Assembly (NCBI GenBank): GCA_050943215.1 | Contig: JBMNOU010000016.1 | Span: forward strand, 1-34,389 | Source: JBMNOU01 sp050943215 | GTDB taxonomy: Bacteria > Bacillota > Clostridia > Christensenellales > SZUA-584 | Direction: 5' to 3' | Length of the DNA stretch: 34,389 nucleotides | Part shown: piece after piece, positions 14,677 through 21,680 of the stretch | Numbering within the stretch: the stretch's first letter is position 1 | How the letters are laid out: each line of letters begins with the position of its first letter | Notes under the pieces: model-generated | The model's input: only the letters and a program-made list of their open reading frames with translations | The model's database searches: none | Told to the model about the DNA's origin: nothing | Program-made: the position numbers and the translations under genes

Positions 14677-15279
14677 TTAAAGCATTTCGTTTATCTTTAG
14701 GATAGTATAACCTTTATTCAGCACAATTTGTACTACATTTTTTAAATCTTCAAAGTTATTGTCCGCATTAATATATATAAACATATCATTGATAATATTA
14801 TCATTTAATACCTGCTGCCAATCATCAATACTTTTAAGTTTAGCGATATCGATCGACGGGCAAACCTGCAAGACATTACTTCCTTCTACATAACTCATAA
14901 CTGGAATACTGTATCCTCCGCCGATATATAGCGTTAAACGCTGTCTATCGTTGTTTTTGCTGATATAGTATCCAATGCCATGACCTTTTTTTATCACATG
15001 CTGAATTTCTTGCGGTTTCTCGTTAAATGACAGCTCACTGAAGAAAAATGTACCCTTCACACCGAACGTATCAAGTACATTTATATAAGATCTAATGTCA
15101 CTGGAAACATTGACGCCGATTTGCAAGGCGATGTTTTTTTGGCCTGTATTACCCTTTAAAAATGGTCCTTGTAGCGTTAATTTAAAAGGCATAAATGCCG
15201 TAAAATACACAAACAGGATAATCAAAATAAGACAAATATTCGTGAGCAGGGCTCTTCTCAGACTGCTTTTTCTCACCAT
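14677..15279 (-). CDS. Degenerate NodB-fold (polysaccharide deacetylase-like) membrane protein, YlxY-like
   Basis: 200 residues: a basic start, one membrane helix (about 11-31) and an extracellular domain. The domain follows the NodB fold: KNIALQIGVNVSSDIRSYIN at the first strand, FGVKGTFFFSE (compare YNVKATFF), then IKKGHGIGYYISKNND (compare EGHEIGNHTxxH). The catalytic TFDDG is replaced by QIGVN and the His-x3-His metal pair is missing, so deacetylase activity is unlikely. It is also shorter than active members (about 250-320). Position immediately before an M16 peptidase matches ylxY-mlpA in B. subtilis. I infer a pseudoenzyme, perhaps a scaffold. ATG with AGGTGGTG upstream; 14 nt gap to the next gene. 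Confidence 0.75.
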   Translation of the reverse strand: MVRKSSLRRALLTNICLILIILFVYFTAFMPFKLTLQGPFLKGNTGQKNIALQIGVNVSSDIRSYINVLDTFGVKGTFFFSELSFNEKPQEIQHVIKKGHGIGYYISKNNDRQRLTLYIGGGYSIPVMSYVEGSNVLQVCPSIDIAKLKSIDDWQQVLNDNIINDMFIYINADNNFEDLKNVVQIVLNKGYTILKINEML

Positions 15280-15420
15280 AATATCACCACCTGCATATAT
15301 GTTTATTCACGAATACATTAATTTAACACACAGCATAAAAGCAAAATGCAGCCATCCTTTTATAATATGCATTTTTATTAGAACAGTTTACTGAATTGCT
15401 GGTTTAAAACTGGCTCTGAT

Positions 15421-15444
15421 AAAAAAAGGCTGCGATTGCAGCCT
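15421..15444 (-). terminator. Terminator of the sugar-binding lipoprotein gene
   Basis: AGGCTGC and GCAGCCT pair around GATT (15427-15444), followed on the minus strand by seven T. It lies 13 nt after the stop at 15458. Confidence 0.9.
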
Positions 15445-15457
15445 AAAGTTTGATATT

Positions 15458-16459
15458 TTATTTCACCTCTGCATGAGATGCGTCCTTGGTATAATATTCG
15501 GATGCATTCTTAGAATCCGCAACCTGAATATTAAGTTCAGCGAATTGTGGTGGTATATATGAATCATCTTTAACTATCTTGTCTATATAATAAACCGCAT
15601 CATGGGCAAGCGCACCCGGTCCGGAGAAAATCGCTGCGTCAGCTTTCCCCGATTGGACCAATGCGATAATATCCATATCTCCGCCATAAATCACTAGATA
15701 GACATCTTTTCCAGCCTCTTCCACAGCGCGGGCAGCGCCTCTGCCAAGAGCTTCACTTTGCGCAAATATAAAATTGATACCCTCTTTAGAGGATAATTCA
15801 GCCTTTGTCAACGTATAGGCTGTCTCTTCATCGTTGCCGCAAAACTGATCGTAAACGATCGAAATATTCTCTTTTTTTGCAATCGCCGAATCAAAACCGT
15901 CCGTAATCAATTGCATTATAAAGCTGTCGTATTCAGTCTTTAGCATCATGCATTCGCCACCTTCTTCTCCGAGACGGCTGACTGCGATTTTCCCGGCCTT
16001 TTCACCGATACCGTTATAATCGGGAGAAATAAGCATATTGACGATTCCGTTTACCGAATCGATGATATTTATGACAGGCACATCCTGTGCCTCACACTCT
16101 GTCAGCACAGTTTCAAGCGCATCGACGTCAAACGGTTCCAAAACGATGGCGGCGACACCATCCGACAAAAATGATCTTATATTTTCCTCTTGCTGATCAG
16201 CGCTCAGCGCTGTCAATATCTGCGCACGATAGTTCATAGAAGAACATTCATTTTCTATATCTGTTATAAGCTGATCATAATATCCGCCCCTGCCCGCAAG
16301 GCTAAAACCGATCTCCGGCGGGGATATCGCTTTGCTGTCATTAAATTCCGTCTGCGCAGGTGTGACGGTTAATGACTCCTTTTCCATAGCAATAGAGCCG
16401 CAAGCGCAAAATGTGATTACCGCTAATAATATCAAACTTGTTAAAACGAACCTTTTCAT
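15458..16459 (-). CDS. Sugar-type ABC transporter substrate-binding lipoprotein, orphan
   Basis: A periplasmic-binding-protein-fold lipoprotein (ribose/galactose-binding type, Peripla_BP_4). The signal peptide MKRFVLTSLILLAVITFCAC ends in a lipobox-like FCAC with Cys20. The mature domain shows ISPPEIGFSLAGRGGYYDQL at strand one, GVAAIVLEPFDVDAL, VPVINIIDSVN, and DVYLVIYGGDMDIIALVQSG, the usual lobes of this fold. 333 residues is normal. I choose ATG 16459 because GGAGG lies 5 nt upstream; an in-frame ATG at 16471 precedes the ribosome site. No permease or ATPase gene is near, and the gene has its own terminator. It may serve a transporter elsewhere or feed a sensor; the ligand is unknown. Confidence 0.88.
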   Translation of the reverse strand: MKRFVLTSLILLAVITFCACGSIAMEKESLTVTPAQTEFNDSKAISPPEIGFSLAGRGGYYDQLITDIENECSSMNYRAQILTALSADQQEENIRSFLSDGVAAIVLEPFDVDALETVLTECEAQDVPVINIIDSVNGIVNMLISPDYNGIGEKAGKIAVSRLGEEGGECMMLKTEYDSFIMQLITDGFDSAIAKKENISIVYDQFCGNDEETAYTLTKAELSSKEGINFIFAQSEALGRGAARAVEEAGKDVYLVIYGGDMDIIALVQSGKADAAIFSGPGALAHDAVYYIDKIVKDDSYIPPQFAELNIQVADSKNASEYYTKDASHAEVK

Positions 16460-16658
16460 CAGTACCTCCATGAGCGCTGTTTATAATTATATCATGGTTA
16501 CTCGGTAAAAAAAAGTATAACATATATTTAACAATTTCTATATTCCCCATTCAAAATCAAAACAAAGCATTTAAATGCCCGATGTTGTTTTCATGGATAA
16601 AAAGGATAAACCGGAAAAAAATATATTTGATTACTTTTAATGAATCCAGGAGGGAAAT

Positions 16659-16997
16659 ATGAGCAACAGAAAAGAACAACTTGATAGCTTTTTTAGTGGG
16701 CTAAAAGCAATGGGTAACGAATCACCGGATTCCACGAACGCATTTATGAATCTATTAAAGACAACTTATTCTCCCGGTGCGCTATCCGTCAAAATGAAAG
16801 AGCTGATCAGCGTCGCGATAGGATGTTATGCCAGATGTGAATACTGTATCGTTTACCACGTTAATGAAGCGCTGAAATCCGGGGCAACCAGAGAAGAAAT
16901 TATAGACGCTGCTATGGTGTCTGTAGCGTTTGGCGGCGGCCCTTCTATGGCCTACGCCGTCATTGCATTGAAGGAAACCTTGGACGAGTTTGCATAA
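16659..16997 (+). CDS. Carboxymuconolactone decarboxylase (AhpD-like) family protein
   Basis: A 112-residue all-helical protein of the CMD/AhpD family. The redox signature is Glu48, Cys60-x-x-Cys63 and His67 (KELISVAIGCYARCEYCIVYH), the arrangement used by AhpD-type alkylhydroperoxidase partners. GGGPSMAYAV in the C-terminal part is also typical. The spelling favours a thiol-redox role over lactone decarboxylation, but no peroxiredoxin gene is nearby. ATG behind AGGAGGG. It is convergent with the sirtuin gene: the two stop codons are separated by one base and no terminator lies between, so transcripts probably overlap. Confidence 0.88.
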   Translation: MSNRKEQLDSFFSGLKAMGNESPDSTNAFMNLLKTTYSPGALSVKMKELISVAIGCYARCEYCIVYHVNEALKSGATREEIIDAAMVSVAFGGGPSMAYAVIALKETLDEFA

Positions 16998-16998
16998 A

Positions 16999-17718
16999 TC
17001 AGCTAACGGATATGCAGTCTAATGTCTCGCCTATGCTACCACTTATCACAAGATTTGCGTTTTTGTCATACGGTGTGGGTGTTTTGTTGATAAGAACAAG
17101 CCGGCTGCCTCTATAGTAATTTATCAGTCCCGCAGCCGGATAAACTGCAAGCGATGTTCCACCAACAATCAGCATATCTGCATCGGAAATATGCTGAACC
17201 GCGGATTGCAGCGTAATCCCGTTTAGTTCTTCCTCATACAGCACGACATCCGGTTTAATAATACCCCCGCATTCGCAGGTAGGAGTACCGGTACTTTGCT
17301 GTATGAACAACGCATCATACAATCGGTTGCATTTTTGGCAATAATTACGGTGAACAGATCCGTGAAGCTCAAGTACATTTACGCTTCCCGCTTTTTGGTG
17401 CAGCCCGTCAATGTTCTGGGTGATTACGGCTTTAAGCGTCCCGGCTTTTTCCATCTGCGCAAGTTTTCGGTGCGCTTTACCAGGCTTAGCATCAAGATAC
17501 AGCATTTTTTCCCTGTAAAATGAATAAAACTCGGCGGTATGGCTAATAAAAAAATGATGGCTCAAAATTGTTTCGGGCATATACTGATAGCGCTGATTAT
17601 ATAAGCCACCGGTGCTTCTAAAGTCGGGTATCCCGCTCTCGGTCGATACGCCAGCTCCGCCGAAAAATACGATACGCCGGCTCTCTTTAATTAACTTTTG
17701 TAATACTTTGATACTCAT
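16999..17718 (-). CDS. cobB: NAD-dependent protein deacylase (SIR2 family)
   Basis: Removes acyl groups from lysines using NAD+. The 239-residue protein has the complete sirtuin set: GGAGVSTESGIPDFRS (20-35), TQNIDGLHQKAG (100-111) with Gln101, Asn102 and Asp104, and the catalytic His119 in LHGS. The zinc site is Cys127, Cys130, Cys148 and Cys150 (C-x2-C-x17-C-x-C), followed by GGIIKPDVVLYEE and VGGTSLAVYPAAGLI. All catalytic and structural residues are present. The start ATG lies behind GGGAGG. It is transcribed alone, between the DegV terminator and a convergent CMD gene. The symbol is by family; substrates are not deducible. Confidence 0.94.
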   Translation of the reverse strand: MSIKVLQKLIKESRRIVFFGGAGVSTESGIPDFRSTGGLYNQRYQYMPETILSHHFFISHTAEFYSFYREKMLYLDAKPGKAHRKLAQMEKAGTLKAVITQNIDGLHQKAGSVNVLELHGSVHRNYCQKCNRLYDALFIQQSTGTPTCECGGIIKPDVVLYEEELNGITLQSAVQHISDADMLIVGGTSLAVYPAAGLINYYRGSRLVLINKTPTPYDKNANLVISGSIGETLDCISVS

Positions 17719-17778
17719 TGTTCCTCCCTTTAATCTTTCTTTAGCACCATTATATCATAGACATAAAAACCGAAAAAT

Positions 17779-17804
17779 AATAGGCCGGAAAAACCGGCCT
17801 TATT
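17779..17804 (-). terminator. Terminator of the degV-family gene
   Basis: GGCCGG (17783-17788) and CCGGCC (17794-17799) pair around AAAAA, extended by A-T pairs. The minus strand continues TATTATTTTT. It lies 16 nt after the stop at 17821. Confidence 0.8.
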
Positions 17805-17820
17805 GGTATGATAGCAATTA

Positions 17821-18693
17821 TTATATGATTTCCTTGCCCATAAATATAACAGACAGCACGCCCGGGCCGGTGTGGCATCCGATTACAGGGCCAACGTCCT
17901 GTATAAGAATCTCTCTGAAAGGTATATTTTCTTCAAGCAATTCTTTGAGTTTTACCGCTGCTTCCATATTGTTGGCATGAAGTACATACGAAGTCTGTTC
18001 TTTAGGATTCTCAACATTCTGTTGGACAACGTCTAAAAAGAATTTCAATATCTTTTTTGATCCCTTTACCTTATCGGCCGCAACTATTTTACCCTCCTGA
18101 TTGATTTTAAGTATCGGTTTGACATCAAGTATCGTACCGATCGCAGCAGCGGTCCCTGACAATCTGCCGCCTTTTTTTAGATAATTCAAGTCGTCAACTG
18201 AAAACCATGCATGGGATCTGTTTCTATTTTGTATAACCCAATCTTTTATCTCATCAAGAGACTTCCCACCTTCTTTTAATTGTTGGGCATACATAACAAG
18301 CTGCCCTGCTCCCATTGATATCCGAAGCGTATCGACGATTTCAATCCTTGCAGATGGATATTCCTCAAGAACCATCTTCTTTGCCATCTGAGATAGATCG
18401 AAGTGGCCTGAGAGTGCAGAGGAAAACGATAGATACAAGACTTCTTTGCCGTCTTTTATAATATCACGAAAAAAATCCGCAATATCAGAAGGGGGCCGTG
18501 TCGATGTTATGGCATCAGCACCATCGCTAAGTTCTTTGTAAAATCCAGTAATATCTGTGTTTCTGCCAAGATCAAAAAGCCTCTCGTTCCCATCAACAGT
18601 ATAGGGCATTAAAAAAACAGGTATTTCGTATTTATCCGCGAAAGTATATGGTATTTCTGTATCCGAATCTGTAGCAATAACAAAATCTCGCAT
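17821..18693 (-). CDS. DegV-family fatty-acid-binding protein
   Basis: DegV proteins bind a fatty acid between two domains and, as FakB, present it to the kinase FakA for phosphorylation and entry into phospholipid synthesis. The 290-residue protein has the family's N-terminal DFVIATDSDTEIPYTFADKY, the DAITSTRPPSDIADFF and YLSFSSALSGHFDLSQMAKK segments, DTLRISMGAGQLV, and the C-terminal GPVIGCHTGPGVLSVIFMGK. I choose ATG 18693 with GGAGG at 6 nt; an upstream in-frame start at 18744 would add 17 residues that do not match the family. FakA is not in the window. Several FakB paralogues with different acyl preference per genome are usual. Confidence 0.92.
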   Translation of the reverse strand: MRDFVIATDSDTEIPYTFADKYEIPVFLMPYTVDGNERLFDLGRNTDITGFYKELSDGADAITSTRPPSDIADFFRDIIKDGKEVLYLSFSSALSGHFDLSQMAKKMVLEEYPSARIEIVDTLRISMGAGQLVMYAQQLKEGGKSLDEIKDWVIQNRNRSHAWFSVDDLNYLKKGGRLSGTAAAIGTILDVKPILKINQEGKIVAADKVKGSKKILKFFLDVVQQNVENPKEQTSYVLHANNMEAAVKLKELLEENIPFREILIQDVGPVIGCHTGPGVLSVIFMGKEII

Positions 18694-18883
18694 GACATTC
18701 CTCCTATAATAATATTTTAAAATAATGATAAGAGCGCAAAGCACAATTGCTTTGAATATTATAACATTATACTATCATTCAGCAGCGTATTTTACAAGAC
18801 AGATTAAAAGACAAAGCACAGATATCACTGATAAATACGTTTAAACACAAAGACGTTTTAAAACCGCTTATTTATACCCACAA

Positions 18884-18912
18884 AAAAAGTGCAGGCATAG
18901 CCTGCACTTTTT
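18884..18912 (-). terminator. Strong terminator of groESL
   Basis: AAAAAGTGCAGGC (18884-18896) and GCCTGCACTTTTT (18900-18912) form a 13-bp perfect stem with an ATA loop and a flanking T-run on the minus strand, 22 nt beyond the groEL stop. Confidence 0.95.
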
Positions 18913-18934
18913 CAACATGAGATTTTATTGTGAA

Positions 18935-20566
18935 TTAATACATTCCCGGCATTCCCCCCGGTGCACCTGGCATCGGAGCAGGCTTTTCTTCCGGAATATC
19001 CGTTACAATACTCTCTGTCGTCAGCAGCATCGACGCAATGGAAGCGGCATTTTGCAGTGCACTTCTTGTAACCTTTGTAGGATCGATGATCCCTTTGTCA
19101 ACAAGATTGCCGTATTCGTTTTTTGCCGCATCATAGCCAAAGTTAACATCATTTGCAGTCTTGATCTTTTCAACAATGACGCTACCCTCGACACCTGCAT
19201 TAATTGTGATCTGACGGACCGGTTCCTCAAGCGCGCGCAGAACGATCTGCATTCCTGTCTTGACATCTCCGTCTACATTCGCGATCTCTGCTTCAACAGC
19301 CTTTGCCGCAAAAAGCAGTGCGATGCCGCCCCCGGGAACGATTCCCTCTTCAACAGCCGCGCGCGTGGCCGCAAGTGCGTCCTCAATGCGCATCTTACTT
19401 TCCTTCATCTCTGTTTCTGTTGCCGCACCAACCTGTACAACCGCGACACCCCCTGCCAACTTTGCTAGGCGTTCCTGAAGCTTTTCACGGTCATAGTCGG
19501 ATGTTGTTTCCTCGATCTGCGCCTTTATTGAGTTAATGCGCGCCTTGATTTCGGAAGGATCGCCGCTACCTTCAACAATTGTTGTATTCTCTTTATCGAC
19601 CTTGACTTGTCTTGCACTTCCCATCATGTCAAGCGTTGCTTCTTTAAGGTCAATGCCGATTTCTTCAGATATCACCTGTCCGCCAGTGAGAATCGCGATG
19701 TCCTGGAGCATTGCTTTCCTTCTATCGCCAAATCCGGGTGCCTTGACGGCAACACAGGTAAATGTTCCGCGCAGTTTGTTGACCACAAGTGTCGCCAACG
19801 CCTCGCCCTCGACGTCTTCTGCTATGATCAGCATCTTTTTGCCCTGCTGGACGACCTGTTCGAGCACGGGTAGAAGCTCTTGTATGTTTGAAATTTTCTT
19901 ATCTGTGATCAGAATCAGCGGATCATCAAGAACCGCTTCCATTTTATCGGTATCCGTCACCATATATGCTGATGCGTATCCTCTATCAAACTGCATGCCC
20001 TCTACGACCTCAAGCTCGGTCTTCATTGTTTTGCTTTCTTCGACAGTGATAACGCCGTCGTTTCCGACTTTCTCCATCGCTTCCGCAATCAGCGTTCCTA
20101 CTTCTTCATCGGTCGCCGATATCGCCGCCACCTGCGCAATTGCTTTAGAATCCTCAATCGGGTTGGAGAGGCTTTTCAGACTATCCACCGCAATATCAAC
20201 TGATTTTAATATGCCCTTCTTTATACCCATCGGATTGGCACCGGCTGCAACGTTTTTTAGCCCTTCTCTAATCATGGCCTGTGCCAAAAGTATCGCTGTT
20301 GTTGTTCCGTCACCGGCAACATCATTCGTTTTAGTTGCGACTTCTTTGACAAGCTGTGCACCCATATTCTCAAAAGGATCTTCTATTTCGATTTCCTTCG
20401 CAATAGTCACACCGTCGTTTGTGATAACCGGTGAACCGAACTTTTTATCTAATACGACATTTCTTCCCTTTGGTCCAAGTGTTACTTTGACTGTATCGGC
20501 AAGCTGATTGACGCCCGTTTCGAGTAAACGCCTTGCCTCTTCACCATATTTGATTTGTTTTGCCAT
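18935..20566 (-). CDS. groEL: Chaperonin GroEL (Hsp60)
   Basis: ATP-driven folding chamber subunit; two heptameric rings cooperate with GroES. The 543 residues show the full family: MAKQIKYGEEARR start, KVTLGPKGRNVVLDKKFGSP, the nucleotide site VAGDGTTTAILLAQ (Asp in the DGTTT motif), apical-domain VEGMQFDRGYASAYMVT, AAVEEGIVPGGGIALL, and the Gly-Met-rich tail ending GGMPGMY. The ATG has GGAGGG upstream and lies 20 nt after groES. CIRCE at 20928-20954 implies HrcA heat-shock control. Nothing is truncated. A 323-codon open frame on the opposite strand is a composition shadow. Confidence 0.99.
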   Translation of the reverse strand: MAKQIKYGEEARRLLETGVNQLADTVKVTLGPKGRNVVLDKKFGSPVITNDGVTIAKEIEIEDPFENMGAQLVKEVATKTNDVAGDGTTTAILLAQAMIREGLKNVAAGANPMGIKKGILKSVDIAVDSLKSLSNPIEDSKAIAQVAAISATDEEVGTLIAEAMEKVGNDGVITVEESKTMKTELEVVEGMQFDRGYASAYMVTDTDKMEAVLDDPLILITDKKISNIQELLPVLEQVVQQGKKMLIIAEDVEGEALATLVVNKLRGTFTCVAVKAPGFGDRRKAMLQDIAILTGGQVISEEIGIDLKEATLDMMGSARQVKVDKENTTIVEGSGDPSEIKARINSIKAQIEETTSDYDREKLQERLAKLAGGVAVVQVGAATETEMKESKMRIEDALAATRAAVEEGIVPGGGIALLFAAKAVEAEIANVDGDVKTGMQIVLRALEEPVRQITINAGVEGSVIVEKIKTANDVNFGYDAAKNEYGNLVDKGIIDPTKVTRSALQNAASIASMLLTTESIVTDIPEEKPAPMPGAPGGMPGMY

Positions 20567-20586
20567 AAATTTCTCCCTCCTAATTA

Positions 20587-20871
20587 TTATTCAACTGTTG
20601 CAAGCAGATCACTCTGGCGTACGATTATATATTCATCGCCGTCAATCTTAACTTCCGTACCCGAATATTTCGAGAAAATGACTTTGTCCCCAATTTTTAC
20701 GGTCATCTTCACTTCTTTTCCGTCTACCAGTCCGCCTGGGCCAACGGCAACAACCTCAGCTGTCTGCGGCTTTTCTTTTGCACTGCCCGTCAGGACGATG
20801 CCGCTCTTTGTTGTTTCTTCGCTCTCAAGACTTTTTATCACGACTCTGTCACCTAATGGTCTTATGGTCAT
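20587..20871 (-). CDS. groES: Co-chaperonin GroES (Hsp10)
   Basis: Heptameric lid of GroEL. The 94-residue sequence begins IRPLGDRVVIKSLESEETTK, includes the mobile loop SGIVLTGSAKEKPQ (the hydrophobic IVL that contacts GroEL) and ends EYIIVRQSDLLATVE. AAGGAGG is at about 9 nt. First gene of the groESL operon, 57 nt downstream of CIRCE. Confidence 0.98.
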   Translation of the reverse strand: MTIRPLGDRVVIKSLESEETTKSGIVLTGSAKEKPQTAEVVAVGPGGLVDGKEVKMTVKIGDKVIFSKYSGTEVKIDGDEYIIVRQSDLLATVE

Positions 20872-20927
20872 AATGTAATAACCTCCTTAGAATTTATTTT
20901 TACCAAAATGATTTTAAGTTTGCATTG

Positions 20928-20954
20928 TTAGCACTCGATGCAATTGAGTGCTAA
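20928..20954. promoter_or_regulatory. CIRCE operator (HrcA binding site) of groESL
   Basis: TTAGCACTC (20928-20936), a 9-nt spacer, and GAGTGCTAA (20946-20954) match the CIRCE consensus exactly in both arms. It lies between the promoter region and groES. HrcA holds it in the absence of stress; hrcA itself is not in this window. The -35/-10 boxes are not clear by eye. Confidence 0.98.
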
Positions 20955-21121
20955 CAGGTATGAATATCCCCGGTTATTGTTTGTTTTCTCCTGTTTTCTA
21001 CGGGAATGATATATTTGCTTAATATTTTGTTATGATTCAGAATAATTCCCTATCAATGGCAGGACTTTTTCTATTCTTGTTGAATTATTACGTACACAAA
21101 ACAAGGATCAGGGGTATTGCT

Positions 21122-21571
21122 ATGGATAAATGGGATAAGCGTTTTATGGATTTAACCAAAACGATTGCAAAATGGTCAAGCTGTTTCAAAGACAACCGAA
21201 ACATCGGCGCAGTCATTGTCAAAGGCAAGCGGATACTGACAACCGGCTATAATGGAGCGCCAGCAGGTGTCAAAAACTGCAAAGAAAAAGGCGAATGTTT
21301 GAGGCAGAAGCTTAATATCCCATCTGGCAAGCAGCATGAGCTTTGCTACGCGATCCATGCAGAGCAAAATGCCATTATCCAGGCCGCAAAACTTGGCGTC
21401 AGCATAGAAGGCGCAACACTTTATTGCACCCATCAGCCATGCGTGATATGCTCTAAGATGATCGTTAATGCTGGAATAATCAGAGTTGTTTATGCAAATC
21501 CCTACCCGGACGAATTCTCGAACGAGATTTTTAAAGAAGCGGGTATTCGGCTGGTTCAATACAAAGCATAG
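21122..21571 (+). CDS. Deoxycytidylate (dCMP) deaminase
   Basis: Converts dCMP to dUMP for thymidylate synthesis. The zinc-dependent cytidine-deaminase fold is complete: HAEQNAIIQAA (zinc His and proton-shuttling Glu) and CTHQPCVICSKM (the two zinc Cys in PCxxC). The insert CKEKGECLRQKLNIPSGKQH is characteristic of dCMP deaminases of the ComEB type, and ends in the GYNGAPAG-to-HAE region that binds substrate. I choose ATG 21122 (MDKWDKRFMD) with AGGGG at about 10 nt; a longer frame from 21032 adds 30 hydrophobic residues unlike the family. 149 residues. The dUTPase at 13045 makes the same product, dUMP, from another precursor, though the genes are not linked. Confidence 0.92.
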   Translation: MDKWDKRFMDLTKTIAKWSSCFKDNRNIGAVIVKGKRILTTGYNGAPAGVKNCKEKGECLRQKLNIPSGKQHELCYAIHAEQNAIIQAAKLGVSIEGATLYCTHQPCVICSKMIVNAGIIRVVYANPYPDEFSNEIFKEAGIRLVQYKA

Positions 21572-21592
21572 CTAAACTTTCCAACCTATGTA

Positions 21593-21624
21593 TTGATAAA
21601 TATAGCTATTTCAGGTAATATAAT
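21593..21624 (+). promoter_or_regulatory. Candidate promoter of the topoisomerase gene pair
   Basis: TTGATA (21593-21598) is followed by TAATAT at 17 nt (21616-21621) or a perfect TATAAT at 20 nt (21619-21624). It lies about 57 nt upstream of the start codon. Spacing and consensus trade off, so this is a moderate call. Confidence 0.4.
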
Positions 21625-21680
21625 GTGGTGTGTAGTGTTTATTGCATACTATATTTTGTGATTTAAACAAGGGAGGTTAT

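Noticed and set aside
19536..20507. 323-codon open frame antisense to groEL
   Set aside because: Serine-rich, low-complexity translation lying exactly over a highly conserved gene; a composition shadow with no ribosome site or domain.
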